Source: Hygrocybe punicea
Lineage: Eukaryota > Basidiomycota > Agaricomycetes > Agaricales > Hygrophoraceae
Assembly: GCA_963556145.1 (NCBI GenBank)
Contig: OY744467.1
Location: forward strand, 2,604,001-2,668,000
Direction of reading: 5' to 3'
DNA: 64,000 bases
The notes beneath the pieces are model-generated. The model searched no databases, had not been told where the DNA came from, and worked only from the letters and a program-made list of their open reading frames with translations. A program made the translations under genes and the position numbers. Below, piece after piece: positions 45,301 through 55,299 of the stretch. The number at the start of each line of letters is the position of its first letter. The first letter of the stretch is position 1.

Positions 45301-46037
45301 GGCACATCCGCATTTCGCCCTATAACTCACAAGCGAACGGACCCGTTGAGTGTCGCCACCTAGATGTCCAGGAGGCCATTATGAAAAGTTGTGACGGAGA
45401 TGAAAAGAAATGGCACACCGTAACCCACTCCGTATTTTGGGCCGAACGGGTCACGACACACAAAAGCCTCGGATACTCGTCCTACTACATCGCACACGGA
45501 GTAGAACCGCTTTTTCCATTCAATTTTGCCGAAGCTACGTACATGGTTCCGACGCAAGATACGATGTCTACAACCGACCTCATAGTCATCCGCGCCTGAC
45601 AACTTCATAAACTAGAAGCCGACCTTGATCAGGTCAAAGAAAAGCTTACCAAATCTCGGCTCGCGTCCGCCTGGCAATTCGAGCAGAAATATGCCAACAC
45701 GATCAAAGTTTACGACTTCGAACCCGGTAACCTCGTTCTCGTCCGAAATTCACGTATCGAAATGTCTCTCGATCATAAAGCAAAACCGCGGTACTTTGGA
45801 CCCATGGTTGTCGTCAGGAAAACAGAAGGCGGATCCTACATACTCGCCGAACTTGACGGTGCGGTTTCTAAATCTCGATTTGCCGCTTTCCGAGTCGTAC
45901 CCTACCACGCCCGCTCAAAAATATCGATACCGTTGGACGACTTCTTACAATACCCCGATGCCGACGATACCGATTCAAACGATCTTGATGATCCGACGTA
46001 CCCGCCCTCTATAGACTCCTCACCCGACGACGATTAA
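42351..46037 (+). CDS. pol: Pol (RT, RNase H, integrase) of the Ty3 element, one in-frame TGA
   Basis: Reverse transcriptase: HDLQPLNAVTIRD at about residue 305 and the YMDD active site at about 402. RNase H begins LAVDSSVLGVGF near 572. Integrase has an HHCC finger (LGHKG ... CHQCQVRQ), the first Asp in AYVDTMFMPR near 905, the second in VTDNGKPF, and the Glu 35 residues later in GPVECRH. The chromo-like tail (FEPGNLVLVRNSR, PRYFGPMVVVRK) follows a TGA at 45597-45599 in the same frame, where CGA would give Arg. That one codon cuts pol after residue 1082 of about 1228. All catalytic residues are intact. Confidence 0.93.
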
Positions 46038-46242
46038 GCATTTCATTTATATTCTGTCTACGTTATACCCCCATTTTATTTAGTTCCTCTCAGTTTTCTA
46101 ACGATATGACGAATGATGCGAATAGTCCTATGTCTTCGGGAGCCGATCGGCTTTCCTTAGCTGGGTGAACAAGCTGACACGTCTTTTATGTACACGATAT
46201 TTTATATATATATACACAACGGGCTCGTTATTTTTGTCTATC

Positions 46243-49200
46243 TTAGAGGCGGCCGGTCTCGTAATCCCGCTTCAACATCGCCAACCTTGAGGTCGACCGT
46301 TCAAGATCGACACGAAGCCGCTGGAACTCTTGACCGAAGTGGACGAGGTGACGGTTGACGTTGGTGCCCAGGGCTCCCAGCTCCTCTGTAAGGACCGCTA
46401 GCCGCGCCGACACTTGCTCGTAATTCTCCATCGTCAAAACGAACGGGTTTGCTGCCGAGGCCACCCTAAGCCTTTTCGTCGGCCGCTCTTCCTCCGACTC
46501 CTCCTCGTCTTCGTCATCGTCCTCGACCAACTCCACGTCCTCAACCCGCGGTTTGCTCGTTGAGGCCCGGGCAGGCCTACTGCGGATGGGCTTTGTCGTG
46601 AACGACAACGGCTTCCTCGTGCCGACCGCGACCTCTTTGCCCTTTCCGGTATCCACCTTGCGCCGACCCCCGCCCGTCCGGTGTGTAGCGTTAGTACATC
46701 TTTTCTTCAGCCTCCGGCATCGTTCGCACACGTAGCCCATGACGCCTCGACACGCCTCTTGCGCCTTGACGCAGTTGGTGCAGGGTTGTAGGGGAAACGG
46801 CCCGGTGAACTGTTACCAGGATTAGTGACTAAAGAACAAATGAACCGACACAAGAACTCACCGTCGTACCAGCCAGGTCTCCGGTCTCTACGCCCGGCGT
46901 ATCTACGTCTTCTACATCGGCCGGTGTCTCTGGTGCTGGGTCGACGGGGCCTTCCTCTGGCTCAACTGCGGCTTCGCCTTCCGGAATCGACTCAGTCCTT
47001 GGTTCACCCGCGACCGATGCGTTTGCTTCAGCTCGCCATTCTTCGCTGAGCCGCCGCCGATACGCGGCTCCATCCCTTTCAACCCGGTCCGCTTCTTGAT
47101 TCCAGTGCTGCTCGTGTTGTTCTATTCTAAGCCGCTCCCGCCTTTCCTCTGCCGCCTTTCGCCTTTTCTCTGCCTCCGCTCGTGCATTTGCCTCTGCCAT
47201 CCGTCTGGCCTCCTCTTCCCGCGTAGCCGCTTCTTCATCCGCCTGCCATCTAGCTTCTTCCTTTTCCTGCCTCTCTCGGTCCGCCGCTTCTTTCAGCCAC
47301 TCTTCGACATCGTTGGCGTACGATTGGCGGTCGGCCCATAATGGTGGCGTTACTGGCCTCGTACCACCAGCTCGGAGTTCCGCGACGATTCCATTATAAG
47401 CACGCTAGCGGGACGACATGAGCTATCTTAGGACACGCGTGATCAATCGGGAAACTCACCAGCGCTTTCTTGCGGCCGCTTAACCATTGTTGGGCCATCC
47501 CCTCGTTGCCGTCCACCATCGTTACGAGATCGTCGCTGTGAAACACGGTGACCGCGTTGACGGCCTCTTCGTAGTCCGCCCGGTGGAGTGGTCCCGAGGG
47601 ACCTCTCGGGATCGGGGACGGAATCACACAGAAAGGTCTGGGTGGATGGGATAGAGAACTATCTACTACATCCAGAACTGGCTACTGACTAAGGTCCAGG
47701 TCACGTGACATGACAGGCACCACTACTACAGGTGCCCCCCTTCTCTGTAGCGACGCCCTCGTCGCTAACGAGAGACAAAAAGGAGCAGACAAAGCAAAAG
47801 GAGGGAAAAAAGCAAAAAGGACAAACTAGAACAACACAGAGAAGACCGGAAGGGACTAGTCTACTCCATGGGGGTCTAAAACCAATGAGTTTTCCACTGG
47901 ATGAGAAAAAAGCTGAGAAAATGTGCGAAAAAGTGGAAAAGTAGTGGTAGAACGTGGAAAAGGACGCGGAATGAGACGGTACGGAGTCGGTGGGGGGGTC
48001 GTTGGCCATGGGTCAACGCGGGGGGACGTGGGGCCGCTATACGATGCGTGGGCAGGGCCATGAACACGTCCGTTTGGGGTACGGCCATCGTAGTACGTCG
48101 TGTGGGTGGGGCAATGGGGGATGTGACCTTGGGGCGTGGTGGACGGATTTGCGTCCCTGGGTACGCGGTTGGGGGGGCCGTATCGCGTGGGTAGGTCGTC
48201 GTGGGGGTGCGTAGACGTGTGGGGATTGGGACGTGGGGTCGCGCGTGTGTAGACGGGGTATGGAGGAGCGGGGTGTGCCGTTCGCGTTGGGATGGGCTGT
48301 GGACGCGCGGGGGTGGTCGATGGTGCTGGGAACGGGCGTGTGGGGCCGTGAAACGAGCCGGCGTGGGGCTCGCGGGTTCTCGCGCGGGTAGCCCGTTGTT
48401 GCGTTTCGTTGGGTGGGTTTGGACGCGTCGTTCGCGTGGGTATGGGCCGTTGGGGCCGTGTTGGTACTTCAGGCGCGAGGGATCTGACGCGGGCGTGTTG
48501 TGCCGTGCCCATGGGGTCGAGAAAGTGGGTCCCGGCGTGGGCGAGGAGTGCGAGTTGATGTGGTGACGTGGCTGTTGGGCGACGCGGCTGTTGGGCGACG
48601 CGGCAACGGATGGGTGGGCGTGAAAACGGGGTTGGTGAGGACGGCGTAGGTGGCAACGGGACCGGTAGGGTTGTGATACGGACGTGGGGGCGTTGCGAGG
48701 GTCTGCGTGTTCAGTAATGTACCTGTAGGGGTCTGAATATAAAAGGGAAGGTCGAAAACGGGGACGGTGAGGTCGAGGGCGCGTCTTGCTGCGCGACGGC
48801 GTTGTTGGATTCGTCGTCCGGCTCGGCAGCCTCGTGGGGGTCTTGTAAGGAGCGTGGGGTGCCGTGGTTGGGCGTGGTTGGTTGGGTTTTTGGTGGGCGA
48901 AGCTGGTGACGTGGCTGCGCGAGGTGGCTGTGCGGAATGGTGAAGATGGGCGAAAAGTCGTGAAGATGGTCGCGGGGCATGTAGGATGATGCGGACGTAA
49001 CGCTGGGGCCATCGGAGATTGTTTTTTGTAGTGTTTTGCATGGGTGTGCTGCGTGGAATCGCGCGGGTGGGCTCTCGGGGGGGTACTCTGTGCTCGAAAA
49101 TCTCTGTTGCTGTACTCAAAAAGGGTCTGTGCGAGTGGAATGGTGTGGTCTCCGGTGCCGTGGCTCGAATCGCGCTCTCATCACCACGATGGAGTGGTCC

Positions 49201-49396
49201 CGAGGGACCTCTCGGGATCGGGGACGGAATCGCACGGAAAGGTCTGGGTGGATGGGATAGAGAACTATCTACTACATCCAGAACTGGCTACTGACTAAGG
49301 TCCAGGTCACGTGACATGACAGGCACCACTACTACACCGGACATCGGGTTCGATGCTTTCGACAAAGGCGAGGAAATTGTCGTAGATTTGGGACAT
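46243..49396 (-). CDS. Antisense gene inside the Ty3 element (coiled-coil plus Cys-rich), split by a TRIM
   Basis: On the minus strand, exons are 49396-49337 joined to 47579-47460 (the miniature LTR element lies between), then 47404-46862, then 46809-46243. Introns are GT-AG and all junctions are in phase 0, giving 429 codons without a stop once the insertion is ignored. Exon 2 encodes a long Glu/Arg/Ala-rich coiled coil (EEEARRMAEANARAEAEKRR). Exon 3 begins with Cys pairs (CTNCVKAQEAC, CERCRRLKKRC) like a fungal DNA-binding Cys cluster. It then has a basic region, an acidic stretch, and a leucine-rich helix (VSARLAVLTEELGALGTNV). I know no assigned function. A role in binding nucleic acid is a guess from the basic Cys-rich motif. 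Confidence 0.7.
47584..49336 (-). mobile_element. Miniature LTR retrotransposon (TRIM-like)
   Basis: 147-bp direct repeats (47584-47730 and 49190-49336) have TG...CA ends and are nearly identical. CCGG at 47580-47583 and 49337-49340 is the target duplication. Orientation is minus: next to the right-hand LTR (plus-strand 49162-49186) is a sequence whose plus strand reads like a tRNA 3' end (GGCTCGAATC ... ATCACCA), so its complement is a primer-binding site. A purine-rich tract lies beside the other LTR. The 1.46-kb interior is GC-rich with no reverse transcriptase or gag. Long minus-strand open frames there are Pro/Arg/His-rich and judged non-coding. Confidence 0.88.
49162..49186 (-). promoter_or_regulatory. 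Primer-binding site of the TRIM
   Basis: The minus strand reads TGGTGATGAGAGCGCGATTC beginning three bases after the LTR. The complement resembles a tRNA T-arm plus acceptor ending in CCA. The tRNA identity was not determined. Confidence 0.65.
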
Positions 49397-49569
49397 TGTG
49401 AGCGTGTGATGGTGTAGAGGAAAGGTCGGATCAACAAACGAGATTTTTTTTATTTTTATTTTACTTTGCCGTTGTTTGGCCGCTCACGTGATTGGCCACA
49501 TTCGCAACCCGCATTTGGAGACCCCATATTCTCGACCACGGATGGTCTCTATTAGAAGACCCAAGGAGA

Positions 49570-50354
49570 TGTAGAGGGTCCTCGACCCTCTGAGGCCGTA
49601 ACATCGATATCTAGCGAATCCGCTTGAACCCGACGTCTCTAGCAATCTACGCTCAAACCCGACGTAACCCGATGCAACCCGATGCATACCGACTAGCACG
49701 GCCACTCACGTACCTGGTCGGTCTATCTCGTAAACTCACGGAACTTCAAATATCAAAGATAGATCTCATCGGACTGGGATCCCGACATCGGACTTGCCTT
49801 ATTCACGCCTAGCGTCTCCCTTATGGGGATATAGTAAAGTATATTGCATCTTTTACGGTTTTTTATATCTTCCACCCATTTTCCCTGTCATCGTCGCCTC
49901 GCAACGCTCTTCCTACTTCCCCATTTTTATTCTCCTTTGTTTCCTCTCATCGGCTGAGGACTCTCGTCCGAATCTAGGTACAGAAATTTGTAGTATAAAA
50001 ATGGTGCCCAAGCGCCGTCTCAAAAAAAGAAACCAGTTCCCCCATTTCCTCTCTCTGAGAATTAGTCTCTCAGTAAAATCCATCGCACACATTGCTCGTC
50101 GGATTCCTCGACGCTCTCCCCATCGTTCTACCGCCTTTATCTCTACGTCCCTCGTCACCCGACACCCGACCCGCCGTACCTGACATCGTCGGCTTCGACC
50201 GGTCTCGATAGATTTCAGTAGTTTACTCGGCGGCTTCTTACCATTTATATCCTATCATTTTACTGAAGCTTGTTAGACTATTCCTAGTCACTTCTACGCT
50301 GACCCCACAGGCTTAGGATTATTATTCCGCAGCCACCCCGACCTCGCCTTTACA
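49570..50354 (+). repeat. 3' LTR (785 bp)
   Basis: It has the same ends and length as the 5' LTR. A weak purine tract (AAGACCCAAGGAGA) precedes it. It ends at TTTACA, followed by the GCGG duplication and then host sequence leading to the gene at 50413. Confidence 0.97.
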
Positions 50355-50412
50355 GCGGAGGCCGGAGAAAACTGAGGCAATAAATTGCTTTCCCTTCTTC
50401 TCAAAATTTCTC

Positions 50413-52076
50413 ATGGGTACCAGGCGGAATGCCGCTGCACGAGTCCCCAAAAACACAACAGCAGGGCGACCAAGGGCTAAAAAAAAGGTCAACAAAGCAC
50501 CTGCATCTGATCCAGACGAATCACCTGCGCCACGGCCGTGGCCACAACCACGACCACGCATACCAGTGAACAAATATCCACAAGAACTGACTAAAAAGCC
50601 GATAGAGGACAATGGGGAGTCACCATCCGATAGCGAGGACAGCGAAGTTCCTTTGGAAATCATATCAGCGACAGCGGGACTTCTTGGGAATCAAGGTACT
50701 ACAGATGACGGATATCAGGAGGTTTCTATGCAGAATTGCGATGAAAACGATACCGACAGTTCTGAGGAATGTGAGTCGTCAATTGAATACAATATCTATT
50801 GCTTCTCTCACCCCATTCACAGCTCCAATTAGTCTCGATTTCATGATACCAGTTGAGAATGCTTTGGAAATCGCGACGTTTGACTCTGACATTGACTGGT
50901 CTGAGTTTCGTTATCGAGTGGCCATTGAAATGGGTGTGAAGAAGGACGAGTTGAAGATGGGGTACAAGTTTAGTACAGCCACCCAAAAGGAGCTTCCTCG
51001 GCATCTCAATTCGGCGGCACATTTATTGGCTTTATTCGAAGCAGCGAGAGAAATTGTAGCCGCAGCAAAGGGTAGCAAATCAAAGGCAAAGGTAAAAGCC
51101 CTCAACGTCATTCTTGTGAACCTGTGTCCCGAAAAAGCCAAGCCGTCCAAGCGAAAAGTGTGTGTTTCCTTGCCAATTCAATATTCAATTTCAATACTAA
51201 CGATTGACCCAAGAACAAGACTAACATGACATCTGGAAAGAAGACAAATCGCTGTGTCAAAAAGGATGAGAGTGGATCAGATCAATCTGCAGATGAAGAA
51301 GAAAAGAAAAATGGCCCTTACTATGTGAGGCAGCTCGAGGCTATCCATGCATGTGATCAACATCAGGGCTCCTGTTGTGTGGTGTGCTCAAATGGGACTC
51401 ATAGAAAGTTAACGAAGGCAGACATAAGCCTCTGGAGCGTCTTATTGGTATGCCCCAAGTCTTATTCCTCTCTTTCTCCATGTGAGCCCATATTTTACAG
51501 ACTGATGGCGTTCATGATTCTGTTACAAAACCCCCTCGTCAGCTCAAGGTTGAAGATGCACCTGCCCCAACTTGTGCTGCAATACAACAACCAGATACTG
51601 AGTTGGCCAACCAAGAAACCAGTGCTCCAACGCTTTATCCGCGTCCGCCTACCGCACATGCCTACATGCCTTATCACCATGTCTCGTACCCTGCATATGG
51701 TAGTCCATACACCCAGCCCCAGTTGATGCCCATGACCCCACGCACCATCAATGCTTATCGTTACGCAATGTCCAGACAACCACTCCCTCAGGCTACAACG
51801 AGTGTCCCAGACGATATACCGCCGTCAGCTTTTCCTCGCATTCAAGACTGGTTAGCAGAGTTGGATGCTGGTACTCATGGCTCAGATGGCCAAAACTTTG
51901 GGCAATACGCTCAAGCGCTGCAAGAAAATGGGTATACACTCATCATTCAGCTTGCTGATGATGGCAGGGCAGAATCAGGTGCAAAAGACCTGGCCGTCTG
52001 TGTGGGGATGCCAGTCGGCATCGCAAAACTTCTCATCAAGTATGCTATCACAGATTGTGCGTGTGTTCAAAGGTAG
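50413..52076 (+). CDS. Intact 500-aa gene with SAM-like C-terminus (unknown function)
   Basis: Four exons (50413-50770, 50823-51157, 51214-51447, 51501-52076) join in frame with GT-AG introns and no stop. The N-terminus is basic and Pro-rich (PRPWPQPRPRIPVN). Residues of about 125-225 include VAIEMGVKKDELKMGYKF, a compact fold I cannot name. The middle has a Cys/His cluster (ACDQHQGSCCVVCSNGTH). Then comes a Pro/Tyr-rich linker, and a C-terminal helical block (IQDWLAELDAGTHGSD, ENGYTLIIQLAD, VGMPVGIAKLLIKYA) that looks like a SAM domain. It lies inside the Tc1-like element. The Ty3 3' LTR ends 54 bp (plus the duplication) before its ATG, so its promoter is displaced. Confidence 0.75.
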
Positions 52077-52345
52077 CACGAAGGATGGTCACCTCAAGCA
52101 TTTTCCAACAAATAACTTGTCGACTCCACACTCCTTTTATTACCATTTTCCTTCTCATCTTAGTGGTCTGATGTCTTAGAATGAAGGGACGAAATTTTTA
52201 TAGCTCAGTAGAAACTTTGAAATACTTAGCTCCAAAACATCTTTGATCAACATTTTGTGGACTGAGGCACTGCTATATGCACTGTACGTTTGCAGAGAGG
52301 GGCCTATATGTTCCCCAAGCTGGTGATAACAGTCCTATACATCTT

Positions 52346-52778
52346 GTAGATGTATTTTGAGAATGATCAGTGTGTTGTTCCGAGTACCAAAACTCACGAA
52401 GCTGGATGTACCTGAAATCACAGTGATGAGCCTGGGCAGTGCATTTTTTATCTCTCCGCCCCGAAATAGCTTGGATAGCATGAAGAGTTATGTCAGAAAG
52501 CCTAGACAAGCAATGGTTTGGCCATAGAATACAATGCCACCCCACAAATATTCACAGATTCTGGAGGGGGGGGTCAAAAACTGGAATTTGAATTAGCGGT
52601 CAAAACTTCTATATTTTGGTACTATTCACTGCGCCTAATCTCGTAAATTCATTTCCACTATAATATGTGCTAATACATGCAGCCGTTCTTGAGATATAAT
52701 TGAAATACTTTCAGCCCTCCATTGCATTGCTGAAAATAGCAACTGTGGCGGGTGTGCCAAAATAGATGCAAACAGCAA
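52346..52778 (-). repeat. Right terminal inverted repeat
   Basis: Reverse complement of 35450-35883, ending GATGCAAACAGCAA followed by TA. It starts about 270 bp after the stop codon of the 50413-52076 gene. Confidence 0.85.
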
Positions 52779-52780
52779 TA

Positions 52781-53140
52781 AACTAAGGTTTTTTTCATTT
52801 TGACTTTTTTGTGAGTGCCCCATTATCGTGTTCGTTCGTGTTCATTCGTATCTATATCTGACACGCTACACTACATCCTAGGAATTTCCCCCTGCTGGGT
52901 CAGGATTTGTTCTCTATGTCATCATCTTGCTCAGTTTTCGCTGTAACATTACGTTCGCTAACAGCCGCTGCTCGCATCTCCGATTTGTGGCAAAGGGCAG
53001 GGGTGGTATCCAAGCTACATAGATTGATGGCACAGACAGCACTTCAGTTTATCCTATCAGTCATCCCCCTGTAAATAATTGAAAGGACAACTTCAAGAGA
53101 GCATGATCTGAGTCGTGATCAATCCGTTACCCGCAACCTA
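52781..53140. other. Short intergenic region
   Basis: No gene, repeat end or RNA signal seen. A C/T-rich patch before 53141 may be promoter sequence of the kinase-like gene. Confidence 0.4.
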
Positions 53141-55018
53141 ATGACAACTCTACAGACCTTCATCCCTGCCATGCACTTTCCTCTACCCCCTGAACATAAA
53201 TTCAGAAAGACCCCCACATCAACCTCCACAGCGCCATACAATCCTGGTATCCTGCAGCCGAATCAGGAAGGTCGTCCAGCTTTCATATTTCATGATCAAT
53301 CCTTGGCGACACGCATGGTGGAATCCCTTGGAATCTACCTTCAAACTGCACCAGGCCAACATCTTGAACCTTCCATGATTCTCATTCAAACTATTGCTAG
53401 TCTGGGTATGTCCCTCAGGAGTTTTCCTCTGGGCCAGGAACCTACAACTAGTAACTTCTTCAGTCAAGCCTTCATCCCGATATGCCACACTGTTGAAGCT
53501 GTGGATGCAAATCAGACACATCCAGAGGCCATCGTTCAGTACACAGCTTATAATCAGACACCAGATGCCATCTACCGTCCTTGTCAAGATGCTCCTCCCC
53601 AGCTCCACATTGAGTTCAAGAGTTGGTCTGCGTTCTCATATTACACTGAGAATATATTACACCTGGGCCAAAATTCTACCATTTTAGAGCTGGGTCCCAC
53701 TGAAACAGGACATCGATCGATTATCTTCAAGGTGCTTGGGTCTCAATCTTGTATTGCTCCTCGGCATTCATCATCACCATATCATTATATAGATTGGCAT
53801 ATCTATGCTGTCAGGAGCAACTAAGATCCCATATGCAGTTCTATTTGGTGGAGATCATTATATGCTCTTCACACTTTGCCCAATCCCGGGGACCAAGCTG
53901 CATGGCCTCATTTGCTCCGACATTCTTTCCACCCTCAACTCCACACTGCCCTTTATGCCTATCATGGTTTTCTGCCTTTTGCGTGCAGGCAATGTCAAGC
54001 CTCCACAACACCTTGAAATCCCAGCCATTGACATGCATATGCCGTTGTCCTGAACATGGTTGGCAGTGAAACTGGCCACAAAGAATAGCCCTCAGGATGC
54101 TGGTTCTAATATGCTTTCTGCTGTACCCTCAACAACATTTTCCAGTGGAAGCATACTCTCCAAGGTCAGCTGCTTCTGTTTCTCAGCGTCTTCTAATTCT
54201 GAACACCTTTAGTCGGAAACTTTGCAGCTGACATTCGATCTGGAGTGCTTCGATCTAGCCATCTACGAGCTGAGCTGCCAAGAAGTGGCAGATCCTCTGT
54301 GCCAAACTGAGCTCAGTTCATGTACTTTTGACTCCAGCGTTGTGGTTCTTCGGTTCCAAGCCGCTGTCCCAGCCATTGTCCACTGTGTGGGAATTATATC
54401 CACTTTTCTGCAGTCACTTCTGAGGCATCTAAAAGACCCACCATGCTGCAAACTACATATGACGACATTTCTGGGAAGTGGGTCTGTTGGGAATGTGTTC
54501 AGAGGGCACTTCGGTGACATGCTAACAGATGACATCATTGCAAAAGTTGCTATGCAAGAGCCATCACGGGCACTTCTACGCCACGAAGCCAAAATGTATG
54601 CGACCCTCTCAGCACTGCAGGGCACTGCAATACCCATAGTGTATGGCCTATTTATTGGCGAAAATGTTAACATGCTCGTTATGCGTTACGCAGGGGAAGC
54701 TATCTTCTCATTTTCCGAGCTTTCGATTTGCCAACGGTACATGGTTTCTATTCTGTTGGGTGGACATATTATTGATGTTGTTCTCCCATTTGGTTTACAT
54801 TTAGATCTGATCTTTGGACCATGATACAGACCATTCATACTGCCGGCGTCAGCCATCCGGACTTATGGCCTGACAATATTAGTTTATCAACAATGGGCGG
54901 CGTTCAAATACTCGACTTCTCACATGCTATTCTCCACGACTGCATGGGCATTAGAGAATGCACTGAGCTTCAGACAGCGAGGCAGGTGTTGGACATTGGA
55001 CATTCTCAATTGTTGTGA
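53141..55018 (+). pseudogene. Kinase-like gene with N-terminal extension, frameshifted
   Basis: The first part (53141-53820) encodes an unrecognised domain (MSLRSFPLGQEPTTSNFF, LHIEFKSWSAFSYYTENI). A frame change near 53820 joins it to YAVLFGGDHYMLFTL and CLLRAGNVKPPQHLEIP. After a TGA at 54051-54053 and an intron, a kinase fold follows: glycine loop LGSGSVGNVFRG, Lys in IIAKVAMQ, Glu in LRHEAKMYATL. After another intron come the catalytic loop HPDLWPDNI (HxDLxxxN kept) and ILDFSHA in place of DFG. The fold resembles basidiomycete protein-kinase expansions. The frameshift, the stop and the altered DFG suggest a dead or pseudokinase gene. Confidence 0.55.
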
Positions 55019-55299
55019 TGTTCGCTGTTGCGATTCCCCATTAGGTATACATGTTATCCCTGTTCAACCTTTTGTAGCTTGTTGGTTTTCTGACTCCACC
55101 TTTTATCTGTCTAGTTCTCTTGTAGCATGACAGGCTATTCATCTCTAACGTTGTATGCTGTCCTTATTGTCCGTAATCAGTTCTTGGGGCACGTGCACCC
55201 TATCTCGTAATCTGATCTTTCCTAACTGAAGGTCGCGACCCACAAAGCCTGAACCTCCTGGATCTCAAGCTACAACATCTATCCAGTATCTGCATTACC

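Larger units (their letters stand above)
38798..50354 (+). mobile_element. Full-length Ty3/Gypsy retrotransposon
   Basis: Two 785-bp LTRs, a primer-binding site, gag, protease and pol in the order PR-RT-RNaseH-IN identify a Ty3/Gypsy element. The target duplication is GCGG (38794-38797 and 50355-50358). It is 11,557 bp long, or about 9.8 kb without the miniature LTR element at 47584-49336. A spliced gene on the opposite strand fills the space between pol and the 3' LTR. The LTRs differ at 12 of 785 positions, so insertion is fairly recent. Two in-frame TGA codons interrupt gag-PR and pol. Confidence 0.97.
35450..52778. mobile_element. Tc1/mariner-like element with long TIRs, cargo gene and nested insertions
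   Basis: Inverted repeats of about 434 bp (35450-35883 and 52346-52778) begin TTGCTGTTTGCATC. They are flanked by TA at 35448-35449 and 52779-52780, the target duplication of Tc1/mariner elements. Between them are a Tc1-like DDE transposase (minus), a cyclin fragment (plus) and an intact 500-aa gene (plus). An 11,557-bp Ty3 element interrupts it; without that and one GCGG the element would be about 5.77 kb. Alternatively the repeats could be two independent copies of another repeat. The TA borders and the transposase just inside the left TIR favour one element. Confidence 0.6.

Noticed and set aside
47856..49119. Minus-strand frames of 216-378 codons inside the TRIM
   Set aside because: They are Pro/Arg/His/Thr-rich, overlap in several frames and reflect the GC-skewed interior. 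There is no gag or RT motif.
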